A DNA stretch of 64,000 bases from Burkholderia sp. (GTDB taxonomy: Bacteria; Pseudomonadota; Gammaproteobacteria; Burkholderiales; Burkholderiaceae): contig NZ_JAHACR010000003.1 of the NCBI RefSeq assembly GCF_018375725.1, positions 29,135-93,134 on the forward strand, in the 5' to 3' direction. A program made the translations under genes and the position numbers. Every line of letters starts with the position of its first letter. Position 1 is the first letter of the stretch. Below are positions 8,879 to 20,842 of the stretch, in pieces. The notes beneath the pieces were generated by a model. It was not told the origin of the DNA and did no database searches. It saw only the letters and a list, made by a program, of their open reading frames with translations.

Positions 8879-9919
8879 TCACTGGTAGTTCAGCGTGAAC
8901 GACGCCAGCCCCTTGACCACGCCACCCGTCACGGGGCCGGTCGAGATGTACTGGGCTGTCAATGGAATGCCCGTCGTGCTGGACGATGGACCGACGTACC
9001 ACTGGTTTGGATTGCCGGCCGAGGCGCTGTCCGGCCCGAAGCTGACCGGCACGCCGTTTGGCCTCAACAGGCGAAGCCGGACGCCGGACGCGGTGGAGCC
9101 CGTGGCGAGCGACAGCTGGTCGGTCGTATTACCGGGGTTCGTGAGATCGGTCAGCGTGACGAAGACGTTCGTCCCGGCCGAGCAGGACAGGCCGACATGG
9201 AAGGGCGTATCGCCCGCCGTCGTGTTGGGCGCCGGCAATTCGGACGTCCAGATTTTCTTCAGCGGCACGTTGGTGGTTTGCGACGTGACCCTGCAGCTCC
9301 GCGGTACCGGCCTGATACTCATTCCGACAGACGTCCAGTAGATGTTGGACGACGTGTAATAGTTGGGGTTGCCGTTGTTGATAACCCTGAAATCCCCGAA
9401 CAGTATGGATCCCTGCCAACCGGCCGATGGCTGGTTGTAGATCAGGTCGTTGAGTTTCACGAGTTCGAATTTGACATCCAGCGTTCCGGAGACCGGTGCG
9501 GATCCCGTAATGGGTGGCATCCACTGCGCGAGTCCATAGCTCAGATCGTTTTTCATTTGCTGGCCGGTATTCAGGTTGGTCACCCGGATCGCCAGGCCGT
9601 TATTGCCGGTGGAGGAGTACAGATCGCCCTGGACGTCGGGGGAGGGCTTGAAGAGGGCGCGATAGGTGAAGCTCCAGCCGGCCGGACTTCTCATGCCCGG
9701 ACAGGTATAGCTGACGGACACGGTCGTCGCGGCCAGCACGGTTCCGTTGGGCGCGCCGATCGGTACGGAAACCGACGCCGGAAAGCCGAAATAGACGGGT
9801 ACCGGCGAGAGGCGGCAGTTGGTCGCCACTTGCGCGCTGGCCGGAGCGGCCCATGCCAGGGCCAGCGACATGGCGCACAGCCCAAGGACAAAGTGTCTGC
9901 ATTGCGCTGATCGGGTCAT
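8879..9919 (-). CDS. Fimbrial tip adhesin (FimH-like, two-domain)
   Basis: A 346-residue exported protein, about twice the size of a structural pilin. A signal peptide ending PASAQ is followed by a lectin-like N-terminal domain with its own Cys pair (NCRLS, YTCPG) and a C-terminal pilin domain (SCRVTSQTT...LSCSAGTNV...GLASFTLNYQ) that ends in the subunit beta-strand motif. The start overlaps the usher stop by 4 bases (9916-9919), indicating coupling. The receptor cannot be predicted by eye. Confidence 0.87.
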   Translation of the reverse strand: MTRSAQCRHFVLGLCAMSLALAWAAPASAQVATNCRLSPVPVYFGFPASVSVPIGAPNGTVLAATTVSVSYTCPGMRSPAGWSFTYRALFKPSPDVQGDLYSSTGNNGLAIRVTNLNTGQQMKNDLSYGLAQWMPPITGSAPVSGTLDVKFELVKLNDLIYNQPSAGWQGSILFGDFRVINNGNPNYYTSSNIYWTSVGMSIRPVPRSCRVTSQTTNVPLKKIWTSELPAPNTTAGDTPFHVGLSCSAGTNVFVTLTDLTNPGNTTDQLSLATGSTASGVRLRLLRPNGVPVSFGPDSASAGNPNQWYVGPSSSTTGIPLTAQYISTGPVTGGVVKGLASFTLNYQ

Positions 9920-12621
9920 TGCGAAATATCCTGGAATTGAGATGGGCCGCCGTCGGCATGCCGCGTCGAAAGGGAGGCATGGCTGTCACCGTCTTCGGTC
10001 ACCCGGTCGGTCAGCGGGATCGCGTATGACGGCGCGTCGGCAAACGCGCCGTGCCCGCAGGTCGCATCGATGCGGGTGTAGCCCGTGTTTTTCTGCGGTG
10101 CGGACGGAAGCCGGTAGGAAAATGAGCAGGCATCCTGAGGACCGTTACCCCATTTCGCCGTCAGGACGCCGGCATCCGGAATGCCCCTGACGAACAGGTA
10201 GCTGCTTTGGGCGATCACACCGACGTTCGTGCCGTTGCTGTCGACCACGCTGGCGCCGAACGGGAGCGGCTTGCCATTCGGAAGGCGTGGTGTGATGAGC
10301 GCCGCGCGGCCGGTGGCCGTCGCGAAGCGCACCGCCACCAGGGTATTCGCGCGCGGCACGACCTGGCGGCTGGTCGATTCCAGTTCGACGTCGAGCGGCA
10401 TGCCCTTCGGGTCGATGTTGATCGTATTGATCGTGTACGGCGACAGATTCGGAACGATCGCGTAACCGCGGCCGTCGATGCGTACGCCCGCGGCGTTCGT
10501 GATGGATGCGCCTTTCGCATCCTTGGCCTCGACGAGGCCGGCCGTATCGCCGAGGTCGTTGGCCAGCGTCACGCCGCCGGAATGCGCGACGAATGCGCCG
10601 GACAACCCCGCCGAGAACTGCGATTGACCGACGCCCGCCGTCGCACTCGCGGACAAGCTCGCATACGGGCTGCGGTACTGCACGGTTCCGCTGCCGTCGC
10701 GCGAGCCGGACGTGCGATTGACCGTCACGCCATACGAGAATTCGCTGTTCTCGCCGGCGGAGCCTGTCAGTCCGATCCGCTGGGATGCGCCGCCGCGAGT
10801 ATCCTGCGACAGCGACGCCGACAGGGTCGGCGCATTCGCACGCCTGCCGAGCGGAATAGACAGGTTGGCGTAGATCTGGTTGTTGAAGTCGCGCGAAAAC
10901 CCGTCACGCTGCCGTGAAAACGACAGGTTGTAGTTCAGGTCGTGACCCGCGATCCTCAGCGTATTGTTGTAGCCGAGCTGAAGTTCGGCCGACGTGCCCT
11001 GGCGATTCCAGTAGTTGTGCATCGAGCCGATCGCGTACGCGCTGCCCCAGCGCGTGCCGAGATTCTGATTCAGCGTCAGCTGGATCTGGCTGCGTTCGCG
11101 ATTGAGATCGTCCGCGCGGGCGCCGGACGACACGCGGCTGCGCGCATACATCGCGTTGCGGGCCGTCCAGAAGCCGCGCGACGAATAGCGGTACGCGGCG
11201 ATGGCGATATTGGTGTCGGTCGACGGCACCAGTTTGCTGTAGGTGAGCCGAACGCTCTGGCCGCTCGTGGCGGACGCCCCGGGAATCTCGGCCTTCGCCT
11301 GGGTGAAATCGACGGCAAATGCGCCCCACGGCGTATTGAGCGCGGTGCCGACCAGCCCGGCCACATAGCCGCGTGCGGCGATCGCGCCCGCGTAGCCGGT
11401 GAAAAGATTGCTGAAACCGTGCTGGATCGTGGCCTGCGCGAGGTTCGGGTGCGCGTCGATCGGATCCTCGCGCACTTGGCCGAGCGCAGCGCTGAAACGC
11501 GTGATGCCCGCCCGCAGGGACTGCGCAACGGACGCATACGGCACGGTGAAGCTGCGGGTGCTGCCGTTCGCCTCGGTGATCGTCACCAGCAGGTTGCCGC
11601 CGTAGCCGGTCGGGTAGAGGTCGTTGATTTCGAATGCGCCGGGCGGCACGTTGGTTTCATACAGCGTGTTGCCGTTCTGTGAAACCTTCACGTGCGCGTT
11701 GCTGTTGGCCACGCCGCGAATCAGCGGCGCGTAGCCGCGCTGCGAGTCGGGAAGCATGCGGTCGTCGCTGGCGATCGTGACGCCCCGGATGCCGATGCTG
11801 TCGAAGATCGAGCCATCGGTGAATACCTCGCCGAGCGTGATCTGGCTGCGCAGCGCCGGCAAGTCGCGCTGAACGTAGGTCGCGACGGTTCGGTAGCTGG
11901 CGGCGCTGCCTGAACTCCACGCATACGATCCGCTGTGCCGCAGATGCCAGCCGGCCACATTGATCCCGCCGTTCAGGCCAAGATAGACCTGCTCGTTCGT
12001 ATAGCCGGAGGACGACGAGCGATAGGCGTTGAAGTTGTACTTGAGCGTGGCCGATGGAATCCCCGCGTCCCACAGCTCGGGGCTGACATACCCGCGTGGA
12101 TTGCGCTGCAACGCGACTTGCGGAATGGTGAGCTCGAGCCGGAAATCGGCCATGTCGAAACGGTATGACGCGCCCTCGGTGAGCCGGGAGAGATCGCCGC
12201 ACTCACCGGCGCGGATCCTTGCCAGTTCGGCGCGGCCGGTGTCGGACAGCGCGGTGTCGGACAGCGCGAAACGCGTCGCGAGCGATGCGTCGACACACAG
12301 CGACGCGCTGTCGCTGCCAGGCTGGCCGACGAACCGGACGGTCGAGCGACCGATCCAGTTGTCGTTCAGCACGATATCCACCAGGTATTCGCCGGGCGCG
12401 ACCGGGTTGCCGCGCGCGAACCGCGATAGGTCGATGCGTTGGTCCTTGCCTTTCAGCAGCAGCGCATCGCTGAAGCGCACTTCGGTGGCCGGCGATGCCT
12501 CCGACGCGGCCGCCGAACCGGCATCCATGGCGGCGAGACTGCCGAGCGCCGCCAGCACGCATGCGTGACTCGGCTTGAGCGCGGACTGCAATCGCGCGCG
12601 CGACTTGATTGACTTGCGCAT
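9916..12621 (-). CDS. fimD: Fimbrial outer-membrane usher
   Basis: A 901-residue usher. After a basic, long signal region (to about residue 40) comes the periplasmic N-domain (VRFSDALLLKGKDQRIDLSRFARGNPVAPGEYLVDIVLNDNWIG in pieces), then the 24-strand barrel with the plug region (PDSQRGYAPLIRGVA), and C-terminal domains with the paired Cys (DACSFSYRLP, DATCGHG). It assembles and secretes the pilus subunits delivered by the chaperone. Gene order chaperone-usher-adhesin matches FimC-FimD-FimH type operons. Confidence 0.95.
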   Translation of the reverse strand: MRKSIKSRARLQSALKPSHACVLAALGSLAAMDAGSAAASEASPATEVRFSDALLLKGKDQRIDLSRFARGNPVAPGEYLVDIVLNDNWIGRSTVRFVGQPGSDSASLCVDASLATRFALSDTALSDTGRAELARIRAGECGDLSRLTEGASYRFDMADFRLELTIPQVALQRNPRGYVSPELWDAGIPSATLKYNFNAYRSSSSGYTNEQVYLGLNGGINVAGWHLRHSGSYAWSSGSAASYRTVATYVQRDLPALRSQITLGEVFTDGSIFDSIGIRGVTIASDDRMLPDSQRGYAPLIRGVANSNAHVKVSQNGNTLYETNVPPGAFEINDLYPTGYGGNLLVTITEANGSTRSFTVPYASVAQSLRAGITRFSAALGQVREDPIDAHPNLAQATIQHGFSNLFTGYAGAIAARGYVAGLVGTALNTPWGAFAVDFTQAKAEIPGASATSGQSVRLTYSKLVPSTDTNIAIAAYRYSSRGFWTARNAMYARSRVSSGARADDLNRERSQIQLTLNQNLGTRWGSAYAIGSMHNYWNRQGTSAELQLGYNNTLRIAGHDLNYNLSFSRQRDGFSRDFNNQIYANLSIPLGRRANAPTLSASLSQDTRGGASQRIGLTGSAGENSEFSYGVTVNRTSGSRDGSGTVQYRSPYASLSASATAGVGQSQFSAGLSGAFVAHSGGVTLANDLGDTAGLVEAKDAKGASITNAAGVRIDGRGYAIVPNLSPYTINTINIDPKGMPLDVELESTSRQVVPRANTLVAVRFATATGRAALITPRLPNGKPLPFGASVVDSNGTNVGVIAQSSYLFVRGIPDAGVLTAKWGNGPQDACSFSYRLPSAPQKNTGYTRIDATCGHGAFADAPSYAIPLTDRVTEDGDSHASLSTRHADGGPSQFQDISQ

Positions 12622-12693
12622 CCTGTCGAGGACCCCGTTGGTGATGAATTTCCGTGTGTTCGACTGCGTGGTGACCCGTCGGGTGGGCGCGAT

Positions 12694-13464
12694 CTATCGG
12701 GAGGGTTGCGGCGTCGCGTGGCCTGTCACGCCCGTGCCGTAATCGTCGAGAAACGTGTAGTCGACCTCGAGCGGACCGGCCGGCACGGCCGTCAGGCCGT
12801 CGATGCCGAACGTGGCGGTCGCGCCGGGGGCGATCATGCCGCCGACCGAATTCGTCCGAACGGCGTCACGCGTCTTGATCGCGACGCGGCTGAACGTGAC
12901 GTGGTAACGCGTGGGGTTGTGTGCCTCGAGGCCATAACGGCCGCCGTCGATGCGCGCGAGCTTCCAGGTCACTTGCGACGGCGCGTCGGCCACTTCGCCT
13001 TGCAGCGCGGCGGGCCTGAAGAACAGCTTGATGCGCGTGCGGAACGCAAGCTGCAGCGCGTTCGGCTGTGCTTCGTCGCTTTCCACCTGAGGCGGCACTT
13101 CCAGCACGTTGAGCCAGAACAACGATTCCGTGTCCTGTGCGAGCGGCTCTTTCGTGTAGAGCAGGCGCAGGCTCTGGCCCTGGTTGGGATCGATGCGGAA
13201 AAGGGGCGGCGTCAGGATGAAGGGCGTCTTGGTGTCGTCAGGCAACGCGTTCGGATTGCCCGAGTCGATCCATGCCTGAACCAGCGCCGGGTGCTTCCCG
13301 TCATTGGTCAGTCTGACCGTGACTTCGCGGTCCTTTTCCTGGTAGATCACGCGCGTGGTGCCGATGACGACGCTCGCGTGACCGTTTCCGGCGCCGAGCA
13401 ACGCCGTCGCTACTGTGGCGAGCATCCACGCTTTCCATTTTCGGGATTTTCTTGTCATCTGCAT
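12694..13464 (-). CDS. fimC: Periplasmic fimbrial chaperone
   Basis: A 256-residue PapD/FimC-type chaperone. A signal peptide ending GNGHAS precedes two immunoglobulin-like domains. The hallmarks are TRVIYQEKDREVTVRLTN, with the cleft Arg of the subunit-binding G1 region, and LFWLNVLEVPP in domain 1. The ATG at 13464 (MQMTRKSR) was chosen; a second ATG six bases inside is equally possible, and the Shine-Dalgarno is weak for both. Upstream codons remain open but encode no sensible signal peptide. It lies between the first pilin and the usher. Confidence 0.92.
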   Translation of the reverse strand: MQMTRKSRKWKAWMLATVATALLGAGNGHASVVIGTTRVIYQEKDREVTVRLTNDGKHPALVQAWIDSGNPNALPDDTKTPFILTPPLFRIDPNQGQSLRLLYTKEPLAQDTESLFWLNVLEVPPQVESDEAQPNALQLAFRTRIKLFFRPAALQGEVADAPSQVTWKLARIDGGRYGLEAHNPTRYHVTFSRVAIKTRDAVRTNSVGGMIAPGATATFGIDGLTAVPAGPLEVDYTFLDDYGTGVTGHATPQPSR

Positions 13465-13552
13465 TTGGGTCGAACGGAATGACTGGCTGGGGGAAATTCG
13501 GCGACCGGAATATTCGAGATGAGCGAATCCGATCGCCGCGATCTGCCGACGT

Positions 13553-14116
13553 TTATTGGTAAATGAGCGAATAAAGGACGGATGTATTGACGGTGCCTGA
13601 GCCGGCGCCGCCGCCCGAAGCGACGTATTGCGCGTAGTACTCGAGCTTCGCCGAGCCCGACGCGATCGGCACATATTTGGAGTTTTGCGCCGGATGCGCG
13701 GAGCCCAGCTTGATCGCGCTCTTGTCCTTGTTGAGCAGGCCGATTTCGACGTTCGCCGCCGTGCCCGAGGTGTTCTTCAGCTGGCCGGTTGCCGTGTTGA
13801 TCGTCGTGCCGGGCTCGAAGTAGGTCGACACGTTGCCCGAGCCCGGCGTGCAGTTCGACAGCGTGATGTCGAAGGCGGTGGCGCCGGTCGTCGCACCGTC
13901 GGAGCCGAGCGACGAAGCGACGATGTCGGGCAGCTTCACGGTGAAATCCTTGCCGCCGCCATTGCCGGAAATCGAGCACGTCTGGCCGGAAATTTCTCCC
14001 GCCAGCGAAATGGTGCCGTCAGCGGCATGCACGGCCGGCAATGCGCAGATGCCGGCCGTCAGCAAGGCGGCGCGCAGCGCCCGGGATAATTGTTTTGACG
14101 AAAATTGACCCATCAT
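13553..14116 (-). CDS. Major fimbrial subunit (FimA-like)
   Basis: A 187-residue pilin with a signal peptide ending AVHAADG, the Cys pair (TCSISG, SNCTPGSGNV) and the terminal VLYSLIYQ donor-strand motif. The start was taken at the first of two adjacent ATGs (14116/14113); an open TTG upstream would only add residues before the signal peptide. As first gene of the leftward operon it should be the most abundant subunit. About 240 bases of strikingly AT-rich DNA precede it. Confidence 0.92.
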   Translation of the reverse strand: MMGQFSSKQLSRALRAALLTAGICALPAVHAADGTISLAGEISGQTCSISGNGGGKDFTVKLPDIVASSLGSDGATTGATAFDITLSNCTPGSGNVSTYFEPGTTINTATGQLKNTSGTAANVEIGLLNKDKSAIKLGSAHPAQNSKYVPIASGSAKLEYYAQYVASGGGAGSGTVNTSVLYSLIYQ

Positions 14117-14680
14117 TCTGAATCTCACAAGTTGGTTATGAGCGAATTTGAAATGTTTCAATCATTTTTCATTCGAGTGCTCCGGAATTTTCAAAATGAA
14201 AGAAAAATTTCTGGGAAATCATCACCGGATCAACGTGATCTAATCAATTGGTCGAGTACGAAAAATTTTGAATGAATAGGTCTTATTCGATGTTCTGATT
14301 GATTGAGCTGAGTTATCTTGATTTGTTTATTTGAAGATAATCGCGCAGTTATTTTTTGATAATGGGGATGCGCGCACGGTATGCCGGCCGCGGACGCAGA
14401 GCATGCGACCGGGAATGGGACGCTGTGAGGATCGGCGAGAGGAAGGCGCGGCGACGGTGTCGCGAGGCGGTATGGCGGTCAGGCGAGCGGCATGCCCGCT
14501 TGCGTGGCCCGGTGCGTGCTAGGTCTGCAGGGTGTCGATGAAATGCCGCGTCATCGCGCGGGCGAGATCGGCAGCGGTCGCGTGCGACGCGTGGCGGCGG
14601 GTCATCGCCACGCCGGCACGCCGGCACGACAGCACGCCGGCACGACGGCACGACGGTGCGTGGCCGCCGTGCGGCGTGCG
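14117..14680. other. Gene-free, partly AT-rich region upstream of the fimbrial operon
   Basis: About 14,120-14,360 is far richer in A and T than anything else nearby and must hold the fimbrial promoter; no clear -35/-10 pair could be singled out. The half next to slmA is GC-rich and includes short direct repeats. No reading frame here looks like a real gene. Confidence 0.6.
14609..14661. repeat. Degenerate short tandem repeats
   Basis: Five or more closely spaced copies of GGCACG, mostly as CCGGCACGAC or CGGCACGCC, lie just beyond the slmA stop codon. Spacing is irregular, so this is a small low-complexity tract, not a CRISPR. Such a tract could vary in length between isolates. Confidence 0.6.
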
Positions 14681-15315
14681 TTACTGCAGGATCAGTTGCA
14701 GTTTCTCGTCGGCGCGTTCGCCGGGCGGTTTCGTGAAGCCGCTGCGCGTGTAGCGCTGCCATGCGCCGAGCACGTAGCCGACGAGCAGGCTCGCGCGCAC
14801 GGCCGGGTCGTAGCCGTCCGGGAGGGGCCCGGCGCCGCCGGGGCCGGCCGCATTGCGCTCGAGCAGCCCGACGCGCAGGCATTGCCGCACCGACGCCTCG
14901 ATCCGCTCCAGCATCCGGTCGACGCGTTCGGCGAGCCGTTCGTGCTCGCCGACGAGCGCTTCTCCAGTCAGCACCCGCGTCATGCCGGGATTCTTCGCCG
15001 CGAAATTGAGCAGCATCAGCGCGATCGCGCGCGCCTGCTGCACGCCGTCGGGCTCCTTGGTGGCGATCTGGTTGATCAGGCCGAAGAACGTTTCCTCGAT
15101 GAACTCGATCAGCCCCTCGAACATCTGGGCCTTGCTCGCGAAGTGGCGGTAGAGTGCCGCTTCCGATACGTCGAGCCGGGCCGCGAGCGCGGCCGTCGTG
15201 ATCTTCTCCCGCTTCGGCGCCTCGAGCATCGACGCGAGCGTCTGCAGGATATGCATGCGGCGCTCGCCCGGCTTCGGGCGCGCCCGCGCCCGGGTGGGCG
15301 TTGTCTGGCTTTCCG

Positions 15316-18852
<3,537 letters not shown>

Positions 18853-18865
18853 ACGGAGAAATCTC

Positions 18866-19408
18866 ATGAGCGACAACAACTTCCTGGTGATCGACGACAA
18901 CACGGTGTTTGCGGGCACGCTGGCGCGCGGCCTCGAGCGCCGCGGCTACGTCGTCCAGCAGGCCCATGACAAGGAGGCCGCGCTCAAGCTTGCGGCGGCG
19001 GAAAAATTCCAGTTCATCACCGTCGACCTGCATCTCGGCAACGATTCGGGGCTGAGTCTGATTGCGCCGCTGTGCGATCTGCAGCCGGATGCGCGGATTC
19101 TCGTGCTGACCGGTTACGCGAGCATCGCGACGGCGGTCCAGGCGGTGAAGGAAGGCGCGGACAACTATCTGGCGAAGCCGGCGAACGTCGAGTCGATCCT
19201 CGCGGCGCTGCAGACCAACGCGAGCGAGGTGCAGGCCGACGAAGCGCTCGAGCATCCGGTCGTGCTGTCGGTCGACCGGCTCGAATGGGAGCACATCCAG
19301 CGCGTCCTCGCGGAGAACAGCAACAACATCTCGGCGACCGCACGCGCGCTGAACATGCACCGCCGCACGCTGCAGCGCAAGCTGGCGAAGAAGCCGGTGC
19401 GGCAGTAA
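18866..19408 (+). CDS. regA: RegA/PrrA-type response regulator
   Basis: A 180-residue regulator with an N-terminal receiver domain (acidic pair D10-D11, phosphorylated Asp54, Thr and Lys further on) and a C-terminal Fis-type helix-turn-helix (NNISATARALNMHRRTLQRKL). This is the compact RegA/PrrA/ActR layout. ATG at 18866 is preceded by GGAGAA. Coupled to regB 13 bases upstream; RegA family members control genes for respiration, redox balance and fixation pathways. Confidence 0.93.
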   Translation: MSDNNFLVIDDNTVFAGTLARGLERRGYVVQQAHDKEAALKLAAAEKFQFITVDLHLGNDSGLSLIAPLCDLQPDARILVLTGYASIATAVQAVKEGADNYLAKPANVESILAALQTNASEVQADEALEHPVVLSVDRLEWEHIQRVLAENSNNISATARALNMHRRTLQRKLAKKPVRQ

Positions 19409-19476
19409 GCGGCATCCTGCTGCGCGGACGGCGCCGCCGGTGCGCCGTTCGCGATACGACGTCCGTGCCGCGATGC

Positions 19477-20595
19477 TCAATCGTTGTGCGGATCGCGTGG
19501 CAAGACCCAGAGCATCGTCGCCACCGCCTCGGCCTGGGTTCGCGAGCGGGTTTTCTCATAGATCGCTCGCAATTGGGTGCGGATGGTGGCGAGCGATACC
19601 CCCGCGGCAGCGGCGCACTCGTCGGGTGTCTTGCCGCTGATCAAGGCTTCCGCGACCGCCGCTTCGGCGCTCGACAGGCCGAACGCCTGCCGGATCTGTT
19701 GCGCGGCAACGAGCGGGCGCGCGCTGCGCCGCCGCGCCGTGATCATCAGCTTCTCACCGCCAAACGCCGTCTGCATCGATTGTCCGGACAGCGTAAAGAT
19801 GCTGAGAAAAACGTCGTGGGCGTGATTCAGTGATTGCTGCAACGCCAGACTTTCGCCTTTCCGGGTTTTCGCCACGCGCGCCATGGCCGCTTTCAGCGCG
19901 TCGTTCTGAGCCGCAACCGCCGCGCTCAGATGTCCGTGCTCCAGCTTGAGACAGCTCGTCGAGCGCAGCATCGATTCGGCGCTCTGGTTGACGGAGACGA
20001 CGCGCGAATGCCGATCCAGCGCGAAGACGGCGAGCCCGAGATCCGCCATCAATTCGGCGCCGAGCGCGGCGTCGCGATGCAGCACGCTGGCGTCCTGCCA
20101 GAGGTTGATCGCGCGCTGCAGGTGTCCCGTCATGCCTTCCATGGCGGCGCGTTCGTCGGATGAATAAGGTGTCCTGCCATGGGACCGGAGTAATCCGAGC
20201 AGGATGTCGGCGCCGCCGGGCCGCGCGAAGCGTACGCCCATCAGATAGCGAATGCCGGACGGGATCTGGAAATCCTGAAAGAACTCGCTGCGTGCGACGT
20301 CCTCTTCGGTCAGGTAATCCTGGCAGCAGACGAACTGGCCGATCGGCGCGTTCTCGACGAAGCTGCGACGCGGATCGAGTGCACCGTAGTACTGATCGTA
20401 GCGGGCGATGATGTCGTCCAGTTCGGCATGCGGGGAATAGATCGAGAACTGCGGCGCATTGCGCGCCGTATCCCAACTGAACATGTGAAAAACGTTTGCG
20501 CCCAGCGTTTCGATAACTTCGTGGAAGACGTCGAGAAAGCGTTCGGGGTGAAACGCGGCTTCGTACAGATTCCCGATAAGTTGATCGCGTGACAC
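19477..20595 (-). CDS. LuxR-type helix-turn-helix regulator
   Basis: A 372-residue regulator with a C-terminal LuxR/GerE DNA-binding domain (FGLSSAEAAVAEALISGKTPDECAAAAGVSLATIRTQLRAIYEKT in parts, about 305-350). The N-terminal 290 residues resemble the PAS/GAF-like sensory halves seen in solo regulators, without the autoinducer-binding signature of true quorum-sensing LuxR proteins. It is transcribed away from the large lipoprotein gene, about 250 bases apart, so it may control that gene. The signal is unknown. Confidence 0.8.
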   Translation of the reverse strand: MSRDQLIGNLYEAAFHPERFLDVFHEVIETLGANVFHMFSWDTARNAPQFSIYSPHAELDDIIARYDQYYGALDPRRSFVENAPIGQFVCCQDYLTEEDVARSEFFQDFQIPSGIRYLMGVRFARPGGADILLGLLRSHGRTPYSSDERAAMEGMTGHLQRAINLWQDASVLHRDAALGAELMADLGLAVFALDRHSRVVSVNQSAESMLRSTSCLKLEHGHLSAAVAAQNDALKAAMARVAKTRKGESLALQQSLNHAHDVFLSIFTLSGQSMQTAFGGEKLMITARRRSARPLVAAQQIRQAFGLSSAEAAVAEALISGKTPDECAAAAGVSLATIRTQLRAIYEKTRSRTQAEAVATMLWVLPRDPHND

Positions 20596-20842
20596 TGTGG
20601 TTCTCCTCGAAGCATGACGAGTCAGTTGCCGGGAGCTTTTTGTCAGACCAATGTTTTTGATTCGAACCGCGAAGTGTTGTGCAGGCTATCACAGGTCAAT
20701 GACCGAAAACGCTCTGCATTTTCCCGATTTTCATCCACCTGGATGATGCGCGGGCAAATCGGCATTGCGAGAATCCGCCCATTCAGCGTGCATCTGCCTC
20801 AGGTGTCACGCACTAACCAGAAGTGTCTTCGGGGGATGAAAA

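Noticed and set aside
14609..14661. CRISPR-like repeats
   Set aside because: Units of 6-10 bases with irregular spacing and no spacers; a low-complexity tract.
19477..20595. Quorum-sensing LuxR protein
   Set aside because: No autoinducer-binding domain signature and no luxI-type synthase gene nearby.
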